Below, in pieces: positions 7,901 to 13,989 of a stretch of DNA of 16,272 bases (positions are counted from its first letter, which is position 1; each line of letters starts with the position of its first letter). This DNA comes from an uncultured Campylobacter sp. (GTDB taxonomy: Bacteria > Campylobacterota > Campylobacteria > Campylobacterales > Campylobacteraceae), in contig NZ_CALHVN010000046.1 of assembly GCF_938039245.1 (NCBI RefSeq), positions 1 to 16,272 on the forward strand, given 5' to 3'. A program made the position numbers and the translations under genes. The notes under the pieces are model-generated. The model saw only the letters and a list, made by a program, of their open reading frames with translations. It searched no databases and was not told the DNA's origin.

Positions 7901-8314
7901 TTAGCAAATTTCTCTTGTTGCAAAGAAAAATGCAATCTCGTTTTTGGCGTTTTCTAGGCTGTCGCTACCGTGAACGGCATTTGCGTCGATACTCTCGGCG
8001 AAGTCGGCTCTAATTGTGCCCGGTTTTGCTTCTTTCGGATTAGTCGCACCCATTAGATCGCGGTTTTTAGCCACCGCATCGTCGCCTTCAAGAACCATAA
8101 CTACGACCGGTCCGCTCACCATAAAATCAACCAAATCATTGAAGAAAGGTCTGTCTTTGTGAACTGCGTAGAAAGCTTTTGCGTCGCATTTGCTCAGTTT
8201 GACTTTTTTCATGGCGGCGATTCTTAGTCCGTTACTTTCGAATCTATCCACGATTTTTCCGATAACGCCCTTTTTTACGGCATCAGGCTTAATAATAGAA
8301 AGCGTTTGCTGCAT
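7901..8314 (-). CDS. ndk: Nucleoside diphosphate kinase
   Basis: A 137-residue enzyme, the usual length, that transfers the gamma phosphate of ATP to nucleoside diphosphates through a phosphohistidine. The active-site His115 is in NAVHGSDS, and the nucleotide-binding elements IIKPDAV (7-13), SGPVV and LMGATNP (88-93) are all present. AAGGAAA precedes the ATG at good spacing. It is the first gene of the operon with yceD, rpmF, plsX and fabH, served by a strong-looking TATAAT box at 8349-8354. Confidence 0.97.
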   Translation of the reverse strand: MQQTLSIIKPDAVKKGVIGKIVDRFESNGLRIAAMKKVKLSKCDAKAFYAVHKDRPFFNDLVDFMVSGPVVVMVLEGDDAVAKNRDLMGATNPKEAKPGTIRADFAESIDANAVHGSDSLENAKNEIAFFFATREIC

Positions 8315-8348
8315 AAAATTTCCTTTTTGTGATTTTTATAAGGCGGTG

Positions 8349-8354
8349 ATTATA
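8349..8354 (-). promoter_or_regulatory. -10 box (TATAAT) of the ndk-yceD-rpmF-plsX-fabH operon
   Basis: The minus strand reads GATATAATCACC immediately after a run of nine T residues, the typical Campylobacter promoter layout. Predicted start is near 8342, leaving a leader of about 28 bases. No other good promoter lies within the operon, whose gaps are 18 bases or less. Confidence 0.65.
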
Positions 8355-8379
8355 TCAAAAAAAAATTAAAATTCAAAAT

Positions 8380-8398
8380 AAGCCCAAAATGCGGGTTT
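8380..8398 (-). terminator. Weak terminator-like hairpin after fdxA
   Basis: Just after the fdxA stop, a short stem (8380-8385 with 8393-8398, one mismatch, 7-base loop) is followed on the minus strand by a very T-rich stretch. The stem is short, so some readthrough into the ndk operon is likely. Confidence 0.3.
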
Positions 8399-8402
8399 AA
8401 AT

Positions 8403-8687
8403 TTATTGTATTACCGCGGTTGAGCCCATGCGCATATCGGCGGTTATCTCGGCGCGAGAAGGCTGTCCTGCATAAGGAGCGTCCCAAACGATACAACCGT
8501 CGGTAGGACAGGCTGAGGCGCATGCAGGTTCGTCGTTAAATCCTACACACTCTACGCATTTATCTGCATAGACATAGTATGCGTCCTCTCCAGTCGGGTT
8601 ATCTGCGTCGTCTACGATAGCGTTTGTCGGGCACTCGTCGATACAAGAGCCGCAGCTTATGCAAATATCTGTTATTTTTACTGCCAT
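8403..8687 (-). CDS. fdxA: 2x[4Fe-4S] ferredoxin (Alvin type)
   Basis: A 94-residue low-potential electron carrier. The first cluster motif is Cys9-x2-Cys12-x2-Cys15-x3-Cys19-Pro. The second is Cys44-x2-Cys47-x8-Cys56-x3-Cys60-Pro, with the longer spacing between the second and third cysteines that marks the Allochromatium-type ferredoxins. An extra Cys65 follows and the acidic tail extends to residue 94. It acts in the cytoplasm; in Campylobacter, candidate partners include the pyruvate and 2-oxoglutarate oxidoreductases, though that is inference. AAAAGGA precedes the ATG. It is separated from the ndk operon by 88 bases containing a weak hairpin and a promoter. In C. jejuni the equivalent gene is iron-induced and divergent from ahpC; here the upstream region is 584 bases of non-coding DNA instead. 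Confidence 0.95.
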   Translation of the reverse strand: MAVKITDICISCGSCIDECPTNAIVDDADNPTGEDAYYVYADKCVECVGFNDEPACASACPTDGCIVWDAPYAGQPSRAEITADMRMGSTAVIQ

Positions 8688-8717
8688 TTTTTATCCTTTT
8701 AACTAAAATTTTTCGCA

Positions 8718-8723
8718 AGAATA
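8718..8723 (-). promoter_or_regulatory. Possible -10 box (TATTCT) of fdxA
   Basis: TATTCT in TTTTGATATTCTTGC is the best -10 candidate upstream of fdxA, about 31 bases from the ATG. It overlaps the left arm of the inverted repeat at 8720-8748. Confidence 0.4.
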
Positions 8724-8748
8724 TCAAAAGCTAAGTAAATTTGATATT
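8720..8748. promoter_or_regulatory. 9-bp inverted repeat over the fdxA promoter, candidate operator
   Basis: Perfect arms AATATCAAA (8720-8728) and TTTGATATT (8740-8748) are separated by 11 bases. The 20-base centre-to-centre spacing is about two helical turns, suitable for a dimeric regulator on one face. One arm overlaps the likely -10 box. The sequence is not a clear Fur or PerR box. Confidence 0.4.
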
Positions 8749-9046
8749 AAATTAACCAAAAATACCGCAAAAACTAACGCAATAAAAGAGCAGCGCATAA
8801 AAAACTATCGGTGTAATTTACTTGCGACAAAAAGCTACAAAAACTTAATCTTATCTACAAATCGAATTTACAAATTATGCGCTAATTGCTATAAATGCCG
8901 CGTTTATCTTAAATGCGGCGGTAAAGCTCAAACCACGAAAATAAAGTTTTACATCGTATTTTTAATTTTACTAAAATAGCCGAATACGGCGTTTTGGCAT
9001 GAATTTCGGCGGTAAAATTTGAGGCTAAAATTTACGGATTTACCTT

Positions 9047-9180
9047 CAAATTTGGGTGCAAAAAAGTCAGGGCGAAGTATCGCGAGCATAGATTTTTACT
9101 TCGCTATGCTCGTAACGCTAAAGCGAGAAAAGGCTTTGCCTCCCTTGCGGTCGCAACTGCAAGCAAAAGCGACGTAAAAA
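9047..9180. repeat. Degenerate intergenic repeat, copy A
   Basis: Contains a CAAATTTG block then, about 17 bases on, GGCGAAGTATCGCGAG, and later CTTGCGGTCGCAACTGCAAG before a lysine-codon-like A-rich stretch. The same blocks occur in the same order at 12560-12680. Similarity is patchy and judged by eye. Confidence 0.35.
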
Positions 9181-9223
9181 TTTAGCGCAGGCTGGACAAG
9201 ATAGTCCGCCGAGCTAAATTTTT
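9176..9223 (-). terminator. Terminator of the ilvE-SPFH operon
   Basis: An outer perfect 11-bp stem, AAAAATTTAGC (9176-9186) with GCTAAATTTTT (9213-9223), encloses an inner stem of GGC and GGAC paired with GTCC and GCC, one bulged T and the loop AAGATA. On the minus strand it ends in TTTTT about 50 bases after the SPFH stop, and the A/T ends make it potentially bidirectional. Confidence 0.62.
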
Positions 9224-9271
9224 ACTAGCTCCGTTAAAGACGCTCGTGAGACGAGCCGCTTCAAGCAAAAG

Positions 9272-10375
9272 TTATTGCGTTATCGCGCTTTGCTTCGCCT
9301 TATCCTTCGTATCTACCCAGATATTCGGCACCGCTCCGCCAGGCGTTAAAAATATCTTCGCGTCGTTGTTTTCGCGTAGCGCCTCGTTAAATTTACCCTG
9401 CGTCTCGATCTGCTTTAAATTTAGCAAATTGTGATCGAGGCTTTTTGCGACCTCTTTGTTTGCGTATGCCTGCGCGTCGGCTTCGATCTTAGCGGCGTCC
9501 GCGCGACCCTGAGCCTCGATGATAGCAGCTTTGGCCGTACCTTCTGCGAGGGCTGCTTTTTTGAGCGCCTCTTGATTTGCGCGCTCAACTTCGTATTTGG
9601 TTCGTTCGGCCTCTTGCTTAGCGATTTGTACGCGCTCGATCTGCTCTTTTACCTTTTCAGGCAGGATAATCTCGCGCAGTTGCACGGTTAGCAGCTCGAC
9701 TGGTTTATTTGGCTGTGCGTCGATATCCTTGCGGATACCCTCGTCGATAGCCGTGGCTAAGTCATTTCGCTTCGTCGGAAGCTCCTCGGCGGTGTATTTA
9801 CCAGCGATACTGCGCACGACGTCGCGTACGACGGGATCGACGATCTTGTTTTCCCAACTAAGCCCCCAAGACGCGATCGTTTGAGGCGCGTTTTCAGGAT
9901 TTAGGCGGTACTGCACGGTGATGTCGATGCTAACAGGCAAGTTTCTCGCGTCCAAAACGGAGATCGAGTTTTTGCGGATGATACCGGCTTGAGCCTGTGC
10001 GCCGTACTTTTGCGCCGCTTCGCCCATATCTTCGCCCGAAGTGTAGTTGATGAGGCGCACGCGCGTATCGACTACGATGACTTTTTGCAAAAACGGGATG
10101 AAAAAGTGCAGTCCCGGCTGCATAGGAGACGGGTCGTATTTACCCAAATTTGACTTGATGCCCACTTCGCCCGAGTTTATCGTGACGAAAGGCTGCGTGA
10201 GCGCGATCACGGCCACAAGCGCGATGATGACGTAGGCAAAGGCCGAAATTTTGCCAAATCCTTTAAAATCAGGCGTTTTAAAATTTACTTTTGGGCCTTT
10301 GCTCTCGCCGCCGTTATCGTCTCCGCCGCCGGAGCCTCGTTTTTTATTAAAATAATCATTCAAATCTGCTGGCAT
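9272..10375 (-). CDS. SPFH/prohibitin-family (HflK-like) membrane protein
   Basis: A 367-residue inner-membrane protein of the SPFH (stomatin/prohibitin/flotillin/HflK) superfamily. A glycine-rich N-terminal tail (1-40), beginning MPADLNDYFNKKRGSGGG, resembles that of HflK. One transmembrane helix spans about 44-61. The band 7 domain follows (about 64-240) with SGEVGIKSNLGKY and PGLHFFIPFLQKV. An Ala/Glu-rich coiled coil (about 241-312) precedes a C-terminal tail ending in SAITQ. Family members form large ring or cage assemblies that organise membrane proteases such as FtsH, but no hflC or ftsH is adjacent, so the partner is unknown. Its AAGGA site overlaps the stop codon of ilvE 8 bases upstream, so the two are probably coupled. 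The same ilvE neighbour occurs in C. jejuni as I recall it. Confidence 0.9.
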   Translation of the reverse strand: MPADLNDYFNKKRGSGGGDDNGGESKGPKVNFKTPDFKGFGKISAFAYVIIALVAVIALTQPFVTINSGEVGIKSNLGKYDPSPMQPGLHFFIPFLQKVIVVDTRVRLINYTSGEDMGEAAQKYGAQAQAGIIRKNSISVLDARNLPVSIDITVQYRLNPENAPQTIASWGLSWENKIVDPVVRDVVRSIAGKYTAEELPTKRNDLATAIDEGIRKDIDAQPNKPVELLTVQLREIILPEKVKEQIERVQIAKQEAERTKYEVERANQEALKKAALAEGTAKAAIIEAQGRADAAKIEADAQAYANKEVAKSLDHNLLNLKQIETQGKFNEALRENNDAKIFLTPGGAVPNIWVDTKDKAKQSAITQ

Positions 10376-10383
10376 TTCGTTCC

Positions 10384-11298
10384 TTAAATGTAAGTTAGCA
10401 TCGAGGCGTATTTTGGATTACGTCCGTAAACTACGTCAAAATACGCGTCTTGTAGGCGTTTAGTTACCGCTCCGCGCTCGCCCGCGCCGATAACGCGGTT
10501 GTCGATGTTGCTTATCGGAGTAACCTCGGCCGCCGTACCCGTGAAAAACGCCTCGTCCGCAGTGTATGCGCGGTCGCGAGTGATACGCTCTCTGCGCACT
10601 TCGATGTCTAGATCGCGAGCGATTTTAATGACGGTGTCTTGCGTGATGCTAGCTAGGCTGCTGTCGTTTGGAGGAGTGATGAGCGCGCCGTCTTCCACGA
10701 TGAAAAAGCACTCGCCTGGTCCCTCTGAGATATAGCCCTCGCTATCAAGCAGTAGCGCCTCGTCGTAGCCCGCCTCTTTGGCTTCGTAGTTTGCCATTTG
10801 CGAGCAGAGGTAGTTCGAGCTTGATTTCGCGCGGCTCATTTGGCCGCCGACGTTTAGTTTGGCAAAGCTCGAAATTTTCACGCGGATGCCCTTTTTTAGG
10901 CCCTCTTCGCCCAGATACGCACCCCACTCCCATGCCGCGATTGCCGTATTTACGGGAGCTTTGGTGTGAGCTAGACCCATCACGCCGTAGCCTAGATAAA
11001 CGATCGGGCGTAGATAGACGTTTGATTTAAATTTATTTGCGCGAAGTAGCTCGACCTGCGCGTCTTCAAGCTCTTTTTGCGTGTATTTGACGTTTAGGAT
11101 CGTCATTTTGGCTGATTTTAGTAGGCGCGCGGTGTGATCGCTAAGGCGAAATATCGCTAAGCCTTTATCTGTCATATACGCTCTTGTGCCCTCAAATACG
11201 GCGTTTGCATAGTGAAGCGAGTGGGTTAGGACGTGGACTTTAGCATCCTCCCATTTGACTAATTTTCCATCCATCCAGATAAATTCGGAAGGGTTCAT
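10384..11298 (-). CDS. ilvE: Branched-chain amino acid aminotransferase
   Basis: A 304-residue PLP enzyme of fold type IV that interconverts valine, leucine and isoleucine with their 2-oxo acids, using glutamate/2-oxoglutarate. The PLP lysine is Lys158 in SRAKSSSNYL. The cofactor-binding block SEGPGECFFI (191-200) and the late FTGTAAEVTPI motif are present. The N-terminal YANAVFEGTRAY is typical of IlvE rather than D-amino-acid aminotransferase or PabC. AAGGA sits 7 bases before the ATG. It is the first gene of a two-gene operon with the SPFH protein. No leader peptide or attenuator with branched-chain codons is visible in the 115 bases upstream. Confidence 0.95.
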   Translation of the reverse strand: MNPSEFIWMDGKLVKWEDAKVHVLTHSLHYANAVFEGTRAYMTDKGLAIFRLSDHTARLLKSAKMTILNVKYTQKELEDAQVELLRANKFKSNVYLRPIVYLGYGVMGLAHTKAPVNTAIAAWEWGAYLGEEGLKKGIRVKISSFAKLNVGGQMSRAKSSSNYLCSQMANYEAKEAGYDEALLLDSEGYISEGPGECFFIVEDGALITPPNDSSLASITQDTVIKIARDLDIEVRRERITRDRAYTADEAFFTGTAAEVTPISNIDNRVIGAGERGAVTKRLQDAYFDVVYGRNPKYASMLTYI

Positions 11299-11377
11299 TT
11301 GGCATCCTTTTTTATAAAATTTGCAGAGTGTAGCTAAAATTTCTTTAAAATTTTGTAATGTTTAAGATTTCGGTCTA

Positions 11378-11404
11378 AAATTTTGAGCTTGCGAGGCAAA
11401 ATTT
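11378..11404 (-). terminator. Weak A/T-rich hairpin after the 195-codon ORF
   Basis: Perfect arms AAATTTTG (11378-11385) and CAAAATTT (11397-11404) lie just beyond the stop at 11414. The stem is weak and the T run short, so this is at best a modest terminator. AAATTT words are common throughout the window, so chance pairing is possible. Confidence 0.28.
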
Positions 11405-11413
11405 ACCCCGACC

Positions 11414-12001
11414 TTAGAGCTCATCGGCTACGGTGTCTTCGATATTTTCGGCAAAAGGAAGCACGAGCGTCTTACGAGAGCCAAACGCGTTATGCCACAG
11501 AGCTTTTTTGATCGTTTCGTAAGGCGTATCATAAATTTTAGCCAGCTCTTGCAGTAGCTCCTCGGCCTTATCGTCGCTTAAATTTTCTCGGCGGTAAAAT
11601 AGCATTAACGTCGCGCCGATACCGATAAACTCAAACCCAAATCGCTCATTCATCATCAAAATAAACGCATACGTCTGCTCGGGCTCAAAATCGTCCGCAA
11701 AATACCCCTGAATCATTCTCGCAAATACGTCCGTACTGCGCTCGCAAGGGCACAGATAAACGTCGATATCCTCGTCAAGCGCGTCGTAGTCGCGGGTATT
11801 TACGTACTCTAGCGCTTTTAGTTTATGCGGGTAGTTTAGGCTAAATTTACCGTAAAATTCGCTCACTTCAGCCTTATACTCGGGATCGTTTAGGATGTCC
11901 AGCATCAAACGAAACTCCGCAGCGGGAAAGTCGCGCGCACCCGGATTTTGCGCATTATACTCCTCCTCGTCCAGCATCTCGAAACTAGAGCTTGCGTGCA
12001 T
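11414..12001 (-). CDS. Conserved-looking hypothetical protein, possible 3' part of a split gene
   Basis: 195 codons from the first ATG (MHASSSFEML). The product is acidic, probably all-helical and soluble, with no signal peptide or membrane segment. It has a Cys84-Pro-Cys86 pair (YLCPCERS) and a hydrophobic, aromatic-rich stretch (FGFEFIGIGATLMLFYRREN). The helical, acidic make-up loosely recalls TorD-type redox-enzyme chaperones, but I do not see their signature and do not assign that family. No Shine-Dalgarno sequence precedes the ATG. The frame continues upstream through only TAC-ACG-AAT to the TAA that ends the 80-codon ORF, so both ORFs share one frame. It could be the body of a roughly 279-residue protein broken by a nonsense codon, or a gene translated by reinitiation. 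Confidence 0.7.
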   Translation of the reverse strand: MHASSSFEMLDEEEYNAQNPGARDFPAAEFRLMLDILNDPEYKAEVSEFYGKFSLNYPHKLKALEYVNTRDYDALDEDIDVYLCPCERSTDVFARMIQGYFADDFEPEQTYAFILMMNERFGFEFIGIGATLMLFYRRENLSDDKAEELLQELAKIYDTPYETIKKALWHNAFGSRKTLVLPFAENIEDTVADEL

Positions 12002-12010
12002 ATTCGTGTA

Positions 12011-12253
12011 TTAGCATTGCGGGGTGTTTTCGATGATAAAAAGCGGCTTAAATCCCGTATGCTGCTCGCACAAGCGATTATATGCGATCGTGACGGCGTT
12101 CATATTTTGATGAGCGTTAAGGACGCCGTATTTTAGGGTAAAATTCGCTTCGCGCGTGTAGCGCGGATCGGGCTTTTCGAGCCTAAACGAAATAAGCTTT
12201 TCAGGGCGACAAATCGTGTAAAAAGCTAGCTTTAATTTCTCAAAAAACGACAT
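12011..12253 (-). CDS. Small hypothetical protein, in frame with the following ORF
   Basis: 80 codons, MSFFEKLKLAFYTICRPEKL to NTPQC, with a good AAGGA site before the ATG. The product is slightly basic with cysteines at 15, 62 and 80 and no clear signal peptide. I do not recognise it. The stop is TAA at 12013-12011; the next ATG in the same frame is 9 bases on. The good ribosome-binding site here, and its absence before the 195-codon ORF, suggest this may be the true 5' end of one longer gene. Alternatively it is a small independent protein whose translation feeds the next. Confidence 0.6.
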   Translation of the reverse strand: MSFFEKLKLAFYTICRPEKLISFRLEKPDPRYTREANFTLKYGVLNAHQNMNAVTIAYNRLCEQHTGFKPLFIIENTPQC

Positions 12254-12559
12254 ACTTTTCCTTTTAAATAATTTAAATTTTGCCGACTCGGCGACTAGCG
12301 CCGGATTATTCGGCTAAAAGCGGCAAATTTAACCAAATACCGCAACTTTTTTTCGGCGCGTAATTTAAGCCAAAAACGGCTTAAATCTCAAATTTTGGCT
12401 TCATATTTAAACATAGAACGATAATGCCGCAAGCAAAGTAGACGGGCAAGGATAAAGGAGCTATATATAAGCGACTCTAGCCGGCGGCAAATTTAAACGA
12501 AGTAGTATTTTTTGTTTGGGACCAAATTTAAAGCGTTGCTTGGATTTAAAAGCTAATTC

Positions 12560-12680
12560 CAAATTTGAGCGTAAGAAAAAAGGCGAAGCATCGCAAGATC
12601 ATTTTTAATGCCGCTACGGTTTTTGCAGCCAAGGCGCTGCAAAGGCCTCTGCTTGCAGTTGCAAGTAAAACGAAGCAAAA
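12560..12680. repeat. Degenerate intergenic repeat, copy B
   Basis: CAAATTTG, then GGCGAAGCATCGCAAG, then CTTGCAGTTGCAAG and an A-rich stretch, in the same order as at 9047-9180. CTTGCAGTTGCAAG is itself a small palindrome with a 2-base centre. Like copy A it lies just 3' of a minus-strand gene. Confidence 0.35.
12622..12643. repeat. Perfect 8-bp hairpin 3' of the DUF3737 gene
   Basis: TTTGCAGC (12622-12629) pairs with GCTGCAAA (12636-12643) across a 6-base loop, about 63 bases beyond the stop codon at 12706. No T run follows on either strand, so it is not a classic terminator. Confidence 0.4.
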
Positions 12681-12705
12681 CTCATAAAAGCCGCCGGCAA
12701 AACTG

Positions 12706-13545
12706 CTATTTTTCTAAAATTATCCTAGTTGCGGCAGAATCTACGCACTCCTCGTCCATTATAATTTCGCCTATCTCCCTTGCCCTTATCACGCCTGAAA
12801 GCGGGTTTTTCACGCTAGCTATGCCGCCTAAAATTTCCACATCCACGCTTGAATACTCAAAGGCTAGCGTGGTATCTAGCGTCCGGCAGCCGCGCAGAAC
12901 GAGATTTTGCACGTAGCAAAGCCCTTGCAAGCTTTCTATCACGCAGTTTTCAAAGGTCACGTTTTTGCTGTTCCACGCGAGGTATTCGCCGCTGATGAAG
13001 CTGTTTCGCACGGTCACGTTTTCGCAGTTCCAAAAGGCGTCTTTGCTAAGCAGTTTACTATCCTCTACAAGCACGTTTTTACAGCCGTCAAAGCCGTAGT
13101 TCCCATCTAAATTTAGCCCGTAAACGCGCACGTTTTCGCAGTTCATCGCAAAATAATCCCCTCGCGCGCAGACGTTTTTTATCTCCACGTCCTCACAGCT
13201 CCACAGCGTCTCCTCGGCCTGGGTCAAATTTACGTTTTCTAGTCTTACGTTTTGACACCTGCGGAAGGATTTTGGCGCCTTAATTAGCGTATCTTTAAAG
13301 CTCACGTCTCGCGCGTACCAGATGCCAGCGCGCGCCGTCTGCATCAAAAACCCGTCCTCCACGGCGACGTTTTTGGTATACCACAGCGGATATTTCCACT
13401 CAAAAGTGCAGTTTTTTAGGTGCAAATTTTGCCCGTGCTTTAGAGGCGACTCGCCCGCTGCGAACCCGCACCGCTCAAACTCAGCGTCCTTTGCGCCAAA
13501 CATCGCGCGCTCGCCGATAAATTTTTGCTCGACAAATTTTTGCAT
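12706..13545 (-). CDS. DUF3737-family right-handed beta-helix protein
   Basis: 279 residues built almost entirely from degenerate repeats of about 20 residues, with the pattern C-x-N-V-x-V-x-N/D followed by a hydrophobic or aromatic turn. Examples are CKNVLVEDSKLL, CENVTVRNSFIS and SKNVTFENCVIE. This is the pattern of a right-handed parallel beta-helix, and the N terminus (KFVEQKFIGERAMF) fits DUF3737 as I recall it. Cysteines recur at the start of many rungs and would stack on one face. There is no signal peptide, so it is probably cytoplasmic. The biochemical role is unknown; some beta-helix proteins bind or cleave carbohydrate, but no catalytic motif stands out. GGAGGC sits 6 bases before the ATG with TATAAT 25 bases further on, so it is likely monocistronic. 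Confidence 0.82.
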   Translation of the reverse strand: MQKFVEQKFIGERAMFGAKDAEFERCGFAAGESPLKHGQNLHLKNCTFEWKYPLWYTKNVAVEDGFLMQTARAGIWYARDVSFKDTLIKAPKSFRRCQNVRLENVNLTQAEETLWSCEDVEIKNVCARGDYFAMNCENVRVYGLNLDGNYGFDGCKNVLVEDSKLLSKDAFWNCENVTVRNSFISGEYLAWNSKNVTFENCVIESLQGLCYVQNLVLRGCRTLDTTLAFEYSSVDVEILGGIASVKNPLSGVIRAREIGEIIMDEECVDSAATRIILEK

Positions 13546-13569
13546 TTTTCGCCTCCGTCGTTTTTGTTG

Positions 13570-13575
13570 ATTATA
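13570..13575 (-). promoter_or_regulatory. -10 box (TATAAT) of the DUF3737 gene
   Basis: The minus strand reads GGATATAATCAAC after a T/A-rich stretch, 25 bases from the ATG at 13545, giving a leader of about 18 bases that contains the GGAGG site. Confidence 0.6.
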
Positions 13576-13764
13576 TCCGTTTTTACAAAAAAGCGTTAGA
13601 GCAATCCTGTAAAACTACTGAAATTTAGGGTAAATTTTGCAAGGAAGGGAGATAAATTTAAGTAAAAATCGTATAAAATGAAAGTCTGCCCCAATCTTAC
13701 GCGAAAGGGGCAAATACGCTACAAGGCAAACTATGAGGACACATAGTAGGCGCCTGTTGCTGAG

Positions 13765-13770
13765 ATTATA
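13765..13770 (-). promoter_or_regulatory. -10-like box (TATAAT) inside the structured intergenic region
   Basis: The minus strand reads TTAGATATAATCTCAG downstream of an A/T-rich run that includes CTTAAAAAACTT. It is a good match, about 220 bases upstream of the DUF3737 ATG, so it could drive a small RNA or a long leader. Confidence 0.35.
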
Positions 13771-13870
13771 TCTAAATTTTAAGTTTTTTAAGCTTAAGAT
13801 AACGGTAGAATTTAAGCGGCATTAAGGGCGCGGGGGCATAAGCCCCTTGCCTACGTAGCCGTTTAAAAAT

Positions 13871-13926
13871 CCAAGCGTTTGGGCATTGCTATTGTCTTTC
13901 GGAGTCCTATTTTCCCAAACGCTCGG
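13871..13926 (-). terminator. Large hairpin, possible terminator of astA
   Basis: AGCGTTTGGG (13874-13883) pairs perfectly with CCCAAACGCT (13914-13923), and two more pairs extend it after a mismatch. On the minus strand the stem is followed by TTGGATTTTTA, a usable T run. The 30-base loop is long for a terminator, so a structural RNA role is also possible. Confidence 0.4.
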
Positions 13927-13930
13927 TAGG

Positions 13931-13989
13931 AAAAGGTAAGATTTAGACTAGCGCAAAGGATGGAAACGCGAGCCTAAATTTTACCTTTT
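13931..13989. repeat. 16-bp stem-loop 3' of astA
   Basis: AAAAGGTAAGATTTAG (13931-13946) pairs with CTAAATTTTACCTTTT (13974-13989) with one imperfect position, a G-U wobble in plus-strand RNA. The 27-base interior can pair further (CTAGCG with CGCGAG, one mismatch), leaving an A/G-rich loop. It is the longest near-perfect inverted repeat seen in the window. Confidence 0.5.

Larger units (their letters stand above)
8749..9271. other. Non-coding gap between the SPFH gene and fdxA
   Basis: No ORF with a ribosome-binding site or recognisable protein is present on either strand. It contains a 10-bp hairpin with one imperfect pair (8897-8919, loop TCT), a block resembling sequence near 12560-12680, overlapping inverted repeats at 9072-9112, a strong hairpin at 9176-9223, and a small GCTCGT/ACGAGC hairpin at 9242-9256. 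Confidence 0.6.
12254..12705. other. Non-coding gap between the DUF3737 gene and the split ORF pair
   Basis: No convincing gene on either strand. It contains a perfect 9-bp hairpin (ATTTAAGCC 12363-12371 with GGCTTAAAT 12378-12386), a plus-strand GGATAAAGGAGC followed by TATATATAAG near 12450-12472 but no following ATG ORF, a block resembling 9047-9180, and an 8-bp hairpin (12622-12629 with 12636-12643). Confidence 0.6.

Noticed and set aside
9176..9223. Terminal inverted repeat of an insertion sequence
   Set aside because: The 11-bp arms are only 26 bases apart, with an inner stem and a T run at the gene's 3' side, so a transcription terminator explains them; no transposase remnant was seen.
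10499..11030. Plus-strand and alternative-frame ORFs inside ilvE, and similar ORFs inside astA, the SPFH gene and the HerA-like gene
   Set aside because: They are shadows of well-supported genes: odd composition, no ribosome-binding sites and no recognisable domains.
11414..12001. TorD/DmsD-type chaperone assignment
   Set aside because: The protein is acidic and helical and of similar length, but I cannot see the family's conserved motif, and no molybdoenzyme gene lies beside it.
12450..12480. Plus-strand gene start suggested by GGATAAAGGAGC and TATATATAAG
   Set aside because: No ATG, GTG or TTG with a meaningful open frame follows at a usable distance; the order (RBS-like before the -10-like) is also wrong.
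13712..13765. c-di-GMP (GEMM-I) or TPP riboswitch
   Set aside because: AGGCAAAC followed by a small hairpin recalls the 5' half of GEMM-I, and CTGAGA recalls TPP, but the other conserved elements (GGACGCAAAGCC for GEMM, the pyrophosphate-binding half for TPP) are missing and no suitable gene follows on the plus strand.
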